Of a DNA stretch of 64,000 nucleotides, positions 12,361-22,007 are shown piece by piece (positions within the stretch are counted from its first letter, which is position 1; the number at the start of each line of letters is the position of its first letter). A program made the position numbers and the translations under genes. The notes below the pieces were generated by a model, which was not told the DNA's origin, did no database searches, and was given only the letters and a program-made list of their open reading frames with translations. This DNA is from Pectobacterium carotovorum (GTDB taxonomy: Bacteria; Pseudomonadota; Gammaproteobacteria; Enterobacterales; Enterobacteriaceae), in assembly GCA_016415585.1 (NCBI GenBank), contig CP066552.1:2728001-2792000 (forward strand). Direction: 5' to 3'.

Positions 12361-13782
12361 TTACGGTGTCTGCACCGACTTCAGCGCTGCATTATTTTTG
12401 CGGGAGAATCGGAAGCCAAACCAAATAACGGCAATCCAGAACGGAATTAAGATGACTGAAATACGAATCCCCGGAGACAACAGCATAATCACCAAAATCC
12501 CCGCCAAAAACGCCAGACACAGGTAGTTGCCCCACGGATACCAGAAGGCTTTAAACGCAGGGACAATCCCCTTCTCTATCATCGCCTGACGAAAACGCAG
12601 GTGCGCAAAGCAGATCATGATCCAGTTAATCACCAGCGTCGATACCACCAGCGCCATCAACAGCTCAAAGGCTTTGCCTGGCATCAGGTAGTTGATCGCT
12701 ACACCGAACGATGTCGCTAATGCAGACAGTACGATAGAACGGACAGGGACACCGCGCGCATTGACCTTCGCAAGAGATTTTGGCGCATTTCCCTGTTTTG
12801 CCAAACCGTACAGCATCCGACTATTGCAGTACACGCCGCTGTTGTAGACCGATAATGCCGCCGTGAGTACCACGATGTTAAGTACGTTTGCCACTATATT
12901 GCTATTCAACGCCTGGAAAATCAGAACAAACGGGCTCCCGCCATCGACAACCTTTCCCCATGGATAAAGCGATAACAAAATAGACAGCGCACCGATATAG
13001 AAAATCAGGATGCGGTAGACCACCTGATTCGTCGCCTGCGGAATAGAGCGTTTCGGATCAGCAGCTTCAGCAGCGGTAATCCCCACCAATTCCAGACCGC
13101 CGAATGAAAACATGATCACCGCCATCGCCATGATCAATCCGCTTGCGCCATTCGGCATGAATCCACCGTGGATCCATAAGTTACGCACCGTTGCCGTTTC
13201 ACCACCATTGCCACTCAGCAGCAACCAACTGCCGAAGACAATCATCCCAACGATGGCAAGGACTTTGATGAGGGCAAACCAGAATTCTGTTTCCCCAAAC
13301 ATCCGCACATTGACCAGATTGATAAGGTTGATCAGCACGAAGAATATTGCGGCGGACAGCCAGGTTGGCGTTTCAGGCCACCAGTATTGGATATAAATCC
13401 CCACGGCCGTCAGCTCAGCCATCCCTACCAGAATAAACATCGCCCAGTAGTTCCAGCCAGCCAGAAAGCCCGCAAAATCGCTCCAATACTTATAGGCAAA
13501 ATGGCTAAACGAACCCGCTACCGGTTCTTCCACCACCATCTCGCCCAGCTGTCGCATAATCAGAAACGCAATCATTCCAGCAACCGCATAGCCCAATAAA
13601 ACGGACGGCCCAGCCATTTGGATAGTCTGCGATATCCCTAAAAACAATCCGGTACCAATCGCGCCACCCAGCGCAATCAGTTGAATATGTCGGTTCTTTA
13701 ACCCTCGTTTTAAAACCAATTCCTGTTGATCCGTTGCTATATTTTTTTGATGGTTTGGTATGTCATTTTGAGCATTTGCCAT
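12361..13782 (-). CDS. pheP: Phenylalanine-specific permease PheP
   Basis: A 473-residue amino acid:proton symporter of the APC family with twelve membrane segments. The consensus LIALGGAIGTGLFLG follows the cytosolic N-terminus. Stretches such as QLGEMVVEEPVAGSFSHFAYKYW, VNVRMFGETEFWFALIKVLAI and YNSGVYCNSRMLYGLAKQGNAPK match E. coli PheP better than AroP. It imports L-phenylalanine. Its place near pheST may be coincidental. The close AroP family leaves some doubt on exact substrate. Confidence 0.82.
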   Translation of the reverse strand: MANAQNDIPNHQKNIATDQQELVLKRGLKNRHIQLIALGGAIGTGLFLGISQTIQMAGPSVLLGYAVAGMIAFLIMRQLGEMVVEEPVAGSFSHFAYKYWSDFAGFLAGWNYWAMFILVGMAELTAVGIYIQYWWPETPTWLSAAIFFVLINLINLVNVRMFGETEFWFALIKVLAIVGMIVFGSWLLLSGNGGETATVRNLWIHGGFMPNGASGLIMAMAVIMFSFGGLELVGITAAEAADPKRSIPQATNQVVYRILIFYIGALSILLSLYPWGKVVDGGSPFVLIFQALNSNIVANVLNIVVLTAALSVYNSGVYCNSRMLYGLAKQGNAPKSLAKVNARGVPVRSIVLSALATSFGVAINYLMPGKAFELLMALVVSTLVINWIMICFAHLRFRQAMIEKGIVPAFKAFWYPWGNYLCLAFLAGILVIMLLSPGIRISVILIPFWIAVIWFGFRFSRKNNAALKSVQTP

Positions 13783-13909
13783 GTTGTTTTTGTGCTTCCT
13801 GTAAAGCCTTCTTCATTTTATAACAATGCCCGCTGACGCCATCAGCATGAAGGATGACATCAGCAGGCAAAGGGATAGGTGTTTTACGCGTTACACAGTG
13901 CTTGAGCCA

Positions 13910-14173
13910 TTAACGTTCCGGGATAACACTTTTAAACGTTAACTCCACATCATCACGATCAAGCTCGTCGGCAAGCGCTTCAGGCTCGCATTTCTCTGCA
14001 TTTTTGGGCAGCAATTTTTTCAATAACGCTAACTGCTGGCGTTGCTGCTCTACGATCTCCTGCAGCAATTTCACTTGCTCATTCGCTCTGACACTCGCCC
14101 GATTAACAAAAAACCAGACCAGCGCGGCCAGCAGCACAATCAGCAAGACAAAAACCACTTCTAATATGTTCAC
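13910..14173 (-). CDS. yebO: Small membrane protein YebO
   Basis: A single N-terminal membrane segment (VVFVLLIVLLAALVWFFVNRAS) is followed by a coiled, glutamine-rich cytosolic helix (NEQVKLLQEIVEQQRQQLALLKKLL). This pattern, with WFFxNRAS-x-R-x-NEQ, is that of E. coli YebO, also a neighbour of kdgR. No ATG is available. A GTG at 14194 is possible, but the GTG at 14173 has TGGAG seven bases upstream and is preferred (87 residues). Function unknown. The mgrB gene that lies beside yebO in E. coli is not found here. Confidence 0.75.
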   Translation of the reverse strand: MNILEVVFVLLIVLLAALVWFFVNRASVRANEQVKLLQEIVEQQRQQLALLKKLLPKNAEKCEPEALADELDRDDVELTFKSVIPER

Positions 14174-14310
14174 AACGACTCCACTTATAACCACTTATGA
14201 CAGGTACCTGTGGGCTATCTTACCACCGTGGCATAGCCAAGTTCGATACCCAACCCTATCCGTTATCCACATCGTGTTGATGCGTATCTCTATCGTATTG
14301 GTGTAAAAAT

Positions 14311-14339
14311 AAAAAAAAGCCTGTCGGCAAGGACAGGCT
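14311..14339 (-). terminator. Intrinsic terminator of kdgR
   Basis: An 8-bp stem AGCCTGTC/GACAGGCT with a 6-nt loop is followed by seven T residues on the minus strand, 20 nt past the kdgR stop. Confidence 0.85.
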
Positions 14340-14358
14340 CAGACATTGATAGGGAATA

Positions 14359-15150
14359 TCAGAAAGGGTAATCGTGGTAGCCCATTTGCTCAGAGATATT
14401 TCTTGCTGCAGTATGCAGCGTCGCCACATATTCGTGTTTGTTTTCTTCTGAAAAACGAATCGTTGGGAAAGAAATACTGAGGCCAGCAATCACTACGCCA
14501 AAGCGATCGAACACTGGGACGGCGATACAACGCAGCCCTTCTTCCTGCTCTTCGTTATCTTCTCCGTAACCTTGCTCGCGCACGACATCCAATTGGTTGA
14601 GAAGCGCTTCAGCAGAACACAGCGTGTGTGGCGTGCTACGGGTGAATTCGACAGTCGACAGAACCTCTTCCACTTCGCTACGATCGCGCCATGCCAACAG
14701 CACTTTACCGATGGCGGTACTGTGCAGCGGATTACGGCGACCAATGCGCGAATACATACGCAGGTTATACATCGAGTCAATTTTGTGGATATAAACGATG
14801 CCGTCTTCATCCAACGCGCCAAGGTGGATTGTTTCCCGCGTTAGTGCAGACAATTCACGCATCTGTATATCCGCACTGCGGATTAAATCTACGTTCTGCA
14901 ATGCCTTTGCCCCAAGTTCAAACAACTTGAGCGTCAGCGAATATTTCTCTGATTCACCTTCCTGCGCAACATAGCCCAGGGATTTCATCGTCTGCAAGAA
15001 GCGGTAAACAGTACTCTTAGACATCATGACTCGCTGAGAAAGCTCGGTAATACCAATTTCTCTCTCTTCACCTAATGCCTGTAAAATACCAAAAACCTTT
15101 AAAACGGACGACACGGAATCGGGTTGTTTATCTAAATCTGCACTAGCCAT
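14359..15150 (-). CDS. kdgR: Pectin-catabolism repressor KdgR (IclR family)
   Basis: A 263-residue repressor. The N-terminal winged helix-turn-helix (about 20-80; ITELSQRVMMSKSTVYRFLQTMKSLGYV) precedes the IclR ligand domain. In pectinolytic enterobacteria KdgR is released by 2-keto-3-deoxygluconate and represses pectinase, Ogl and kdg genes. It is next to ogl on the same strand with a 214-nt gap containing the ogl terminator, so it likely has its own promoter. A KdgR-type operator is seen in front of ogl. Confidence 0.95.
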   Translation of the reverse strand: MASADLDKQPDSVSSVLKVFGILQALGEEREIGITELSQRVMMSKSTVYRFLQTMKSLGYVAQEGESEKYSLTLKLFELGAKALQNVDLIRSADIQMRELSALTRETIHLGALDEDGIVYIHKIDSMYNLRMYSRIGRRNPLHSTAIGKVLLAWRDRSEVEEVLSTVEFTRSTPHTLCSAEALLNQLDVVREQGYGEDNEEQEEGLRCIAVPVFDRFGVVIAGLSISFPTIRFSEENKHEYVATLHTAARNISEQMGYHDYPF

Positions 15151-15317
15151 TTTTTTGGTTACCCTACTCAGGTTTTTTTGTTTTAAAAAAAATAGAACAA
15201 TGGTTTTAGTATAAAGGGAACGCTTTGATTATGGCAATGGAGCAATAACGATAATCAAGTTAAGTTTGAGAAATAACCGCGTCAGAGACTTAATAAAATA
15301 ATATGTAAGAAAATATT

Positions 15318-15353
15318 TTAAAATAATCCGCGCCATAAAGTGTGACGCGGATT
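15318..15353 (-). terminator. Intrinsic terminator of ogl
   Basis: AATCCGCG/CGCGGATT forms an 8-bp stem followed by ATTTTAAAATATTTT on the minus strand, 12 nt after the ogl stop. Confidence 0.75.
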
Positions 15354-15364
15354 TATTAGTATTA

Positions 15365-16531
15365 TTAGTTCCAAACTGAATCAGGAACCTTCGCCAGATA
15401 CAGCGCAGGTTTTCCATCTACGTCAGAAGTAAACAGGACTTGTTTATTATCTGGTGTGAAAGACGGGTGCGGGTGAGTAACCTGACGGTCACCTTCCAGC
15501 ACTTCCCAGGATGTATTGTGCTGTGCAATACGATGTTCTTTGCCAGTTTTCAGGTTGAAAACATACAGGAACGGATCGTTCTCAATTTTGTAGCCGCCAT
15601 CGTCCTGCACGTCGACCGGCGCATCGGAGCCATCACCCACCAGCAGCGTACCGTCATAGTTACTCATCAGGTGAGAACACGGCGGCATGACGCGCAGTTG
15701 ACGATCTTCCAGCGTAACGGGATCGATGCTGCGAATGTAGCGATTGGTATCGTCTTTCAGGTAAGAGACATAAATCATCGCTGAACCATCTGGTACCCAG
15801 AATTCGTGGGTGCAGCTTTCGCCTTCAGCATGCTCTTTCACTTTACGCATGTTGGTGCCATCTTCATTGATGAACCACATACGCGCATCAACCAGGTCAT
15901 GCGGGCCTTCATGGCAGAACGCGACGGTGTTATCATCACCCGGACGGTAGATGGGGTGACCCAGCCACTGGTTTTCCTGAAGGATAGTCTCAGCTTCACC
16001 CGTGACCAAATCGACACGAATCAAACGACAGCAAGGATTAGTGAAGTAGAATTCCTGGAATTTTTTCCAATCGGTCAGTGGTTTCCAGTCTTCTTTCTTG
16101 ATCTCAATGCCGACCATTTTGGTGCAATCAGAGTTAGCAACCCAAGTACCGTAGCCGACCCAATCGTCAGGCACTTGATAAATCGTTTTCTCTTCCAGCG
16201 TAGCCAGATCGACACGCATCAGATTACGGGTATTTTTAACGTAATACAGCGCATCGTCATTCGGAGACAGGAAACCACCGAAAGTGTTGTCGCCTTTGCC
16301 TTCCGTCAGCTGCGTGGCGCTCTGCTCTTTTAAATCCAGCAGGTAGTAATTCCACGGGCCATCAAACGCAGCGCCAAACAGCAGCTTGCTGCCGTCATTG
16401 AAGAAACACTTCTGATAGAAATAGTTGCGGTGGCAGATAACATCGGGCGGGGTTAAGCGCACAACTTCGGTGCCGGTTGCTGAATCCTGATAGGTATGAA
16501 ACGTTAGGGGGATCTTGTTACCTTTGGCCAT
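15365..16531 (-). CDS. ogl: Oligogalacturonate lyase
   Basis: A 388-residue cytoplasmic lyase that cleaves imported oligogalacturonides, mainly unsaturated dimers, to 5-keto-4-deoxyuronate, upstream of KDG and KDPG. The fold is a seven-bladed beta-propeller; the HPHPSFTPD motif near the C-terminus carries the His ligands for the metal known in the family. The ORF is open to 16600, but the ATG at 16531 (MAKGNKIPLTFHTYQD) matches characterised Ogl starts and has AAGGA upstream. A KdgR-type box overlaps its promoter, and KDPG produced downstream is the substrate of Eda at 28.9 kb. Confidence 0.96.
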   Translation of the reverse strand: MAKGNKIPLTFHTYQDSATGTEVVRLTPPDVICHRNYFYQKCFFNDGSKLLFGAAFDGPWNYYLLDLKEQSATQLTEGKGDNTFGGFLSPNDDALYYVKNTRNLMRVDLATLEEKTIYQVPDDWVGYGTWVANSDCTKMVGIEIKKEDWKPLTDWKKFQEFYFTNPCCRLIRVDLVTGEAETILQENQWLGHPIYRPGDDNTVAFCHEGPHDLVDARMWFINEDGTNMRKVKEHAEGESCTHEFWVPDGSAMIYVSYLKDDTNRYIRSIDPVTLEDRQLRVMPPCSHLMSNYDGTLLVGDGSDAPVDVQDDGGYKIENDPFLYVFNLKTGKEHRIAQHNTSWEVLEGDRQVTHPHPSFTPDNKQVLFTSDVDGKPALYLAKVPDSVWN

Positions 16532-16687
16532 CCGTAAATCCTTAGAACTTATCATGAAGAATCTGACGCCACACGCGCATACTCTTCGATCACCTGACAT
16601 TCCGTTCGCCCGATGAGTCGGTCATCCCGATACCGGTTGTTCAAAAATCAGGCCACCAATCTCACGCGAGACGCCTGTTATATCGGC

Positions 16688-16710
16688 ATTATAGAAACAA
16701 TGTTTCATTT
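16688..16710 (-). promoter_or_regulatory. ogl promoter -10 and KdgR operator
   Basis: A TATAAT -10 (minus, 16688-16693) overlaps the dyad GAAAC-AAT-GTTTC (16694-16706) flanked by ATTT, which fits KdgR boxes of Pectobacterium and Dickeya. No good -35 is present, as expected for an activator-dependent promoter. Repressor bound here would cover the -10. Confidence 0.7.
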
Positions 16711-16833
16711 TTCCGTGATCGTGGTTTTATTTTATAAAACATTCTTCATATTTTCACCACCTGTTTCAGATCGAATGAAAACATTCGGGCGGAGAAAACG
16801 CAGGATCGATGAACCCATAAACGCAGAAATAAC

Positions 16834-16853
16834 AAAGGCCCGAATGGGCCTTT
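16834..16853 (-). terminator. Intrinsic terminator of htpX
   Basis: AAAGGCCC/GGGCCTTT forms a stem with a tetraloop and a T-rich tail on the minus strand, 20 nt after the htpX stop. Together with the ogl leader it fills the 341-nt spacer 16532-16872. Confidence 0.75.
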
Positions 16854-16872
16854 GGGAAGGTAGTATTGTCAA

Positions 16873-17754
16873 TTACTTCAGGTATTCGCCGGAGCGCAGC
16901 GCTTCGATACGCTTATCCAACGGCGGGTGTGACATGAACAGCTCGCTGAAGGATTTCGATTTTCCGTTAATGCAGAAAGCCATCATGCTGCTCTCTTCCT
17001 GCGGCTCATAGCTGGTCTTCAAGCGTTGCAGCGCAGCGATCATTTTCTCACGCCCCACCAGCTTGGCTGAACCAGCATCCGCATGGAATTCACGGTAGCG
17101 TGAGAACCACATGGTGATGATGCTGGCAAGAATACCAAACACCAGTTCCAGCACGGTCGCGACAGCAAAATAAACCAGCGGGTTGCCATTGCTGCTTTCA
17201 CCTTCGTCACGGTTGCCGGACAGGAAGCCGGAAACGACCTGCGCGATCAGACGAGAGATAAAGATAACGAAGGTGTTGACGATCCCCTGAACCAACGTCA
17301 TGGTCACCATGTCGCCATTCGCGATATGGCTAATTTCATGCGCAATAACCGCTTCCGCTTCGTCACGGCTCATGTTTTGCAGCAAACCGGTACTCACCGC
17401 CACCAGCGATGCATCACGACGGGCTCCCGTCGCGAACGCATTGATGTCCGGTGCATGGTAGATTGCCACCTGTGGCATCGCGATCCCAGCCTGCTGTGAC
17501 TGTGAACGAACCGTTTCCATCAGCCAGCGTTCAGTTTCGTTACGTGGTTGTTCAATGACTTCACCGCCAACGGACCGTAACGCCATCCATTTAGACATCA
17601 GCAGTGAAACAAACGCACCGCCAAAGCCAAACAGCCCAGCCATAATCATTAAGCCCTGGACACTGCTGGACTGAATTCCCGTCAGGCTGAGTACCAGCCC
17701 GAAAACCAACATCACCGCCAGGTTGGTGATCAGGAAAAGCGCAATACGCATCAT
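16873..17754 (-). CDS. htpX: Membrane zinc metalloprotease HtpX
   Basis: A 293-residue M48 peptidase of inner-membrane quality control. Two N-terminal membrane segments are followed by the zinc motif HEISH ([14 protein letters not shown]), then two further hydrophobic segments and the third zinc ligand region ([15 protein letters not shown]). The start at 17754 ([14 protein letters not shown]) matches E. coli; an upstream extension to 17829 is unlikely. A heat-shock-type promoter is visible at 17805-17830, which fits its stress role. Confidence 0.97.
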   Translation of the reverse strand: MMRIALFLITNLAVMLVFGLVLSLTGIQSSSVQGLMIMAGLFGFGGAFVSLLMSKWMALRSVGGEVIEQPRNETERWLMETVRSQSQQAGIAMPQVAIYHAPDINAFATGARRDASLVAVSTGLLQNMSRDEAEAVIAHEISHIANGDMVTMTLVQGIVNTFVIFISRLIAQVVSGFLSGNRDEGESSNGNPLVYFAVATVLELVFGILASIITMWFSRYREFHADAGSAKLVGREKMIAALQRLKTSYEPQEESSMMAFCINGKSKSFSELFMSHPPLDKRIEALRSGEYLK

Positions 17755-17804
17755 AAAGGTCTGATTTCCTCTTGCAGAAAGATAAAGTTTGCAATACCTA
17801 CATC

Positions 17805-17830
17805 GTATGGGTTGCCGTGGCATTTTCAAG
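17805..17830 (-). promoter_or_regulatory. Candidate sigma32 promoter of htpX
   Basis: On the minus strand CTTGAAA (17824-17830), a 12-nt spacer and CCCATAC (17805-17811) resemble the heat-shock consensus CTTGAAA-N11-16-CCCCATNT. It lies about 50 nt before the htpX start. Confidence 0.5.
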
Positions 17831-17928
17831 CATTCTTAACTTTTCAGTTACTAAATCCACATAACTTTACACTTTTCAAAAGGAAAACAGCGTCCAGCAT
17901 GAGCTTGCTTACTCAGTTCAATATTCGA

Positions 17929-19152
17929 CTAGCTCTGTGCATGTGCCATATCCGCACGCATTGAAGCAGCAGCAGGTTGATACTTAGGCGGTTTGATCCA
18001 CAGAGTAATCAACAGCGAGACAACAGACATAATGATGATTGCCATGAAGGTGGCCTGGAAGCCCCCTAACTGTGCGGCAATAAACGAGCCAGACAATGCA
18101 CCGATACCGAACCCCTGATAAATCACGCCATAGTTTTTGCTATGATTTTTCAGGCCGAAGAAGTCGCCGACAATCGCCGGAAACACCGTGATATTGCCAC
18201 CAAAACAGAAAGCAATGGCGCTGACACAGGTAAAAAACAGAATAGGATTAAGCGGCAGGAACGTCATCACGGACACTGCCAGAATCGTCACGAACAGCGT
18301 AAAGGTGATCACCCGCATACGACCGACATTATCGGAAAGCGCACCAAGCACAATACGTCCAACGGTATTAAAAATCGCAATCGCAGACACCGCATTTGCC
18401 GCCGTCGCCATATCCATTCCGGCCATTTGCACGCCAATATCTTTCACAATACCGATCAAATACAGGCCACTCATGCACGCAGTGAAGAAGATAATAAACA
18501 GCAAATACGACTCTTTGGTTGCTAGCATCTCGGCCAGCGAGAAATCACGCGTCTGCCCCTGAGCCGCAGCCTGCTGTACCGGCACCGCAGCAGGTTCTTT
18601 CAGCAGTGAACTACCGACCAGAATCATCGCCATAACGATAATGCCCCAGTAGAAAAAGGCTTCTGACACACCGACTTCCGCAATCAAAAAACTGTTTACG
18701 TATTTGAACAGCAGGCTTCCGGTACCGAATGCGCCAACAGAAATGCCCGCAATCAGCCCTTTGCGGTTAGGGAACCATTTGATTAAATTGGACAGGGTCG
18801 TGATGTAAGCCGTGCCGTCTGCAAAACCGACAACAACTCCCATCAGCAGATAAATCAGCGTCAGCGACGGGCTCACTGCACTCGCCATCAGACCCGCACC
18901 CAGCGCAATGCCTGCAATCATCGTTAAGCGGCGCAAACCAATACGTTCCTGAAATTTACCCGCAAACAGCGTTGCAAATGCCAGACAGAAACTGGTAATT
19001 GAAAACGTCGTTGCGACGGAACTGAGCGTCCAGCCAAATTTGTCCACCAGCGGCTGGTTGAATAAACTCCAGGTGTAAATCGTACCAAGTCCCATTTGGG
19101 TGATAATAGTTCCGAGGACAATCAATCCCCGATTAACAGGTTTAGTATTCAT
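17929..19152 (-). CDS. yhjX: YhjX-type MFS transporter (pyruvate-induced)
   Basis: A 407-residue twelve-helix major facilitator of the oxalate:formate antiporter group. The signature TTFSITSFCLAFATLFAGKFQERIG after helix 2 and GFADGTAYITTLSNLIKWFPNRKG fit YhjX. E. coli YhjX is induced by pyruvate through the YpdA/YpdB two-component system; its substrate remains unsettled. Here the ypdB and ypdA orthologues lie immediately upstream on the same strand, with a YpdB-like operator in the gap, which strongly supports the assignment. Confidence 0.85.
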   Translation of the reverse strand: MNTKPVNRGLIVLGTIITQMGLGTIYTWSLFNQPLVDKFGWTLSSVATTFSITSFCLAFATLFAGKFQERIGLRRLTMIAGIALGAGLMASAVSPSLTLIYLLMGVVVGFADGTAYITTLSNLIKWFPNRKGLIAGISVGAFGTGSLLFKYVNSFLIAEVGVSEAFFYWGIIVMAMILVGSSLLKEPAAVPVQQAAAQGQTRDFSLAEMLATKESYLLFIIFFTACMSGLYLIGIVKDIGVQMAGMDMATAANAVSAIAIFNTVGRIVLGALSDNVGRMRVITFTLFVTILAVSVMTFLPLNPILFFTCVSAIAFCFGGNITVFPAIVGDFFGLKNHSKNYGVIYQGFGIGALSGSFIAAQLGGFQATFMAIIIMSVVSLLITLWIKPPKYQPAAASMRADMAHAQS

Positions 19153-19205
19153 GGGTTTTCCCCTACATCAAAAATTGGTCCGATTCACTCGGCACGCTAA
19201 AAAAT

Positions 19206-19288
19206 ATAAGCTGATGTGGAGACGAGAAGCGCCATCAAAACACTGTCAGCTTATGGGCTGAGGCCAGTATACAAGCGGGCTGACAGTG
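19206..19288 (-). promoter_or_regulatory. Overlapping inverted repeats in the yhjX promoter and leader
   Basis: CACTGTCAGC (19241-19250) pairs perfectly with GCTGACAGTG (19279-19288), flanking a TATACT -10 (19266-19271). The overlapping TCAGCTTAT (19246-19254) pairs perfectly with ATAAGCTGA (19206-19214), and on the minus strand this second hairpin is followed by ATTTTTTAG. The role is unknown: an operator for a further regulator, or a leader attenuator. Confidence 0.45.
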
Positions 19289-19304
19289 GTTGATCGAATG
19301 GGGA

Positions 19305-19335
19305 ATGAGATGCATAAAACGCGGAATGAAATGCC
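19305..19335 (-). promoter_or_regulatory. YpdB-type tandem operator of yhjX
   Basis: On the minus strand GGCATTTCAT (19326-19335), an 11-nt spacer and TGCATCTCAT (19305-19314) form a direct repeat. E. coli YpdB binds GGCATTTCAT-N11-GGCATTTCAT upstream of yhjX; the first copy is identical and the second matches 8 of 10. It sits about 34 bp upstream of the TATACT -10, in activator position. Confidence 0.8.
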
Positions 19336-19336
19336 T

Positions 19337-20086
19337 TTAAAGACGCATCAATGACCTGAACGCCTTTATCTTGCTTCGGCTTACTGGAACTTCGAAATCC
19401 AAATCGTTCAATCGCAGGATATACGTGTTGTTAAACCACGGCACAATTTCGCGGATTTTCGTCAGGTTGACACAGTAAGAGCGATGGCAACGGAAGAAAT
19501 ATTCTTCCGGCAAGCGACTACAAAACTCCGTAATATTCATCGGCATGATGAATTCTTCACGTCGAGTATAAACCAGCGTGACCTTTTCCTGCGCGGCAGC
19601 ATAGTAGATATTGTTAATATCCGTGACGATAATCCGTTCGTCTTTCATCAGGTTAATAGTGTGCTGCGCACTTCTCGGGGCACTCGCCTGCGCGCCAGTT
19701 TCAACAGCAGGTGCTATTTGCCGCTGCTGCCAGGTTGTTTCCAGTTTACGCAGCATCGTGATGATGCGTGATTCATGATACGGCTTGAGAATGTAATCGA
19801 AGGCTTCGACTTCAAACGCCTCAACCGCATGTTCTTTGTACGCCGTAATAAAAATGATGTAAGGCTTATGCGCGAACTTGCTGATATTTTGCGCTAGCCA
19901 GACGCCATCTAACGAAGGAATATTGATATCCAAAAAGATTGCATCGACGTCGTTATGTTGCAGATATTTCAGTACATCCAGCCCGTCATCGAATGTCGCC
20001 TCAATCGTAATATCACTGTGTTGTTTGATGAGATAACTCAGCTCTTGCTGCGCGAGGAACTCATCTTCAACAATAATGGCTTTCAT
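19337..20086 (-). CDS. ypdB: LytTR response regulator YpdB
   Basis: A 249-residue regulator. The CheY-like receiver (1-120) has the acidic pair VEDE, the phospho-acceptor in [11 protein letters not shown] and the conserved lysine in ILKPY. A LytTR DNA-binding domain (about 145-249; [18 protein letters not shown]) follows. It is nearly collinear with E. coli YpdB, with a slightly longer linker. It overlaps ypdA by 4 nt (ATGA), so the two are translationally coupled. The predicted target yhjX is directly downstream. Confidence 0.93.
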   Translation of the reverse strand: MKAIIVEDEFLAQQELSYLIKQHSDITIEATFDDGLDVLKYLQHNDVDAIFLDINIPSLDGVWLAQNISKFAHKPYIIFITAYKEHAVEAFEVEAFDYILKPYHESRIITMLRKLETTWQQRQIAPAVETGAQASAPRSAQHTINLMKDERIIVTDINNIYYAAAQEKVTLVYTRREEFIMPMNITEFCSRLPEEYFFRCHRSYCVNLTKIREIVPWFNNTYILRLNDLDFEVPVSRSKIKAFRSLMRL

Positions 20087-21828
20087 GGGTTGCCTCCTGT
20101 TTGTTCAGCAGCAGAATCTCCCGACTGCGGCACCTGAATGGTATCCGGCAACGCCGACGGGGTTTTATCTTCTCGTGGAATGTAGAAATAAATCTCAGTC
20201 CCAGGTTCCAGTCGGCGAATATGCAAACCATCGCCATAGAGCAAGCGGACCCGATGATGGACATTCAGCAGACCAATTCTATTCCCTGGCAATTCGTTAC
20301 GCGCGACGCGATCCATCGTTTCCTGACTAATGCCATTACCCGTGTCTTTTACCGTCACCAGCAGTTTATCGCCCCGTTCCTTCACGGACAGCACCACAGT
20401 TCCTTTACCTCTGCAAGGTTGAATACCATGCACAATCGCGTTTTCCACCAGCGGCTGAATTAACAAACTGGGGATTTTGTACGCTAAATCGTCGTCGATA
20501 TCGTAAATCACCGTTAGCTTGGCACCGAACCGCGCCTGCTCAATCGCGATATAATCCTGAATCTGGTACAACTCTTTTTTTATATCGATCAGCGCATCGT
20601 CGTTGAGTTCGAGGTTATAGCGTAAATAACGAGACAGATTGATCACCAGTTGGCGCGCGGTATCGGGATTAATACGAATAGACGAGGAAATCGCATTCAG
20701 CGCATTAAAAAGAAAGTGCGGATTGATTTTACTTTGCAACGCTCTCAATTCCGCTTTATTTGCCATATCACGCAGTTGCTCTGTACGAGAAACTTCAATT
20801 TGCGTTGACATGATTTGCGATAGGCCGACGGCCATCACGCGGAGTGAATAGGTAATTTTGTGCGCATGGCGATAATAAATTTTCAGCGTACCGGTCACCT
20901 GCCCGTGTTCCCACAGCGGGATGACGATCATCGAATGGATTTCCGGCGTCAGGTGCTGTTCATCATTATTTTTAATGATGATTTTCCCATCATGAATCGC
21001 CTGCTGCGTCATCGGGCTGATGATGTCGTGACCAATATTATATTTTTCTTCCCCAATACCCACATAAGCTTGAATGTGCTGCGTGTTCGTTATCGCCACC
21101 GCGTCCGCATTAATTTCGGTACGAATGATTCTACAAATGGCCGTCAGTGAATCACTGTTGATATTACGGAAGTATGGCAGTGTTTTATGTGCAATATCGA
21201 GCGCGAGTTTGGCTTGTCTGGCAGCTATCACCTCTTTTTCATTCGCCACGCTCTGCACCAGCAACACAATCAGGCCAATACACACGGAGCCAAGAATCAT
21301 CGGCACAGCAATTTTTGAAACGATATCCAGCCCTAACTCGATAGGCGTCGCCCATGCAACCACCAGCAACATGGTTAACGATTCACACAGCATTCCGCCC
21401 AAAATGCCGATGCTCCATTGCTGCTCTTTTTTGACTTTCTTATTAATGTAACCGGAAGTGATACCCGCGATGATGCTGGTTATCAGACAAGGTACGGAAG
21501 TGATGCCATCAATATCAATTAAATAACGGTGCGCACCCGCAATGATGCCAGTCGCAATCCCTACCCAAGGGCCAAAGAGGATGCCGCCGGACATCACGGC
21601 AATCACGCGCACGTTGACGAGCGACCCTTCAACATTAATGCCGGAATACGTACCGAACAGTGCAAACAGTGAAAAGATGGCCGTCACTGTCACGCGCTCT
21701 CTCGGCGAGTGTTGCTCTTTTTGCAGTAGTTGCCGGAACTGGCGCGTTCTTGTCAGGAAAAACAAGCAAATCAGCATCAGAGCCGCGCGGTCAAAAACAG
21801 CAAGGAGCATTTCAAATATTTCGTGCAC
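20083..21828 (-). CDS. ypdA: LytS-type sensor histidine kinase YpdA
   Basis: A 581-residue membrane kinase. The N-terminal LytS 5TM sensor module (about 1-200, [24 protein letters not shown]) is followed by a GAF domain (about 220-350), the His-kinase region with the phosphorylation motif [14 protein letters not shown] and an ATPase domain with DTGNGIS and GIGL-like boxes. E. coli YpdA responds to extracellular pyruvate. It forms an operon with ypdB by a 4-nt overlap. Confidence 0.93.
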   Translation of the reverse strand: MHEIFEMLLAVFDRAALMLICLFFLTRTRQFRQLLQKEQHSPRERVTVTAIFSLFALFGTYSGINVEGSLVNVRVIAVMSGGILFGPWVGIATGIIAGAHRYLIDIDGITSVPCLITSIIAGITSGYINKKVKKEQQWSIGILGGMLCESLTMLLVVAWATPIELGLDIVSKIAVPMILGSVCIGLIVLLVQSVANEKEVIAARQAKLALDIAHKTLPYFRNINSDSLTAICRIIRTEINADAVAITNTQHIQAYVGIGEEKYNIGHDIISPMTQQAIHDGKIIIKNNDEQHLTPEIHSMIVIPLWEHGQVTGTLKIYYRHAHKITYSLRVMAVGLSQIMSTQIEVSRTEQLRDMANKAELRALQSKINPHFLFNALNAISSSIRINPDTARQLVINLSRYLRYNLELNDDALIDIKKELYQIQDYIAIEQARFGAKLTVIYDIDDDLAYKIPSLLIQPLVENAIVHGIQPCRGKGTVVLSVKERGDKLLVTVKDTGNGISQETMDRVARNELPGNRIGLLNVHHRVRLLYGDGLHIRRLEPGTEIYFYIPREDKTPSALPDTIQVPQSGDSAAEQTGGNP

Positions 21829-22007
21829 GAGACATCCACTACAAAGTTACGAGCCTGCACTATAGAAAAAATGTGATCCAGATTCCACTTTTTAGTCGGT
21901 TAACCGCGTGGGGAAGGCAAAGAATAAAAATCAGAAAAGCGGAAGCCTGAACACATAAAAGCCAACGGATGCTGGCCCTCTGAAAAGGTTAGAATAGCAA
22001 CGTTGTT

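Noticed and set aside
13783..13810. TyrR-box-like TGTAAA upstream of pheP
   Set aside because: Only one half-site fits TGTAAA-N6-TTTACA; the other arm is too poor to claim.
14195..14310. mgrB orthologue beside yebO
   Set aside because: No small ORF with the MgrB membrane segment and cysteine pattern is present between yebO and the kdgR terminator.
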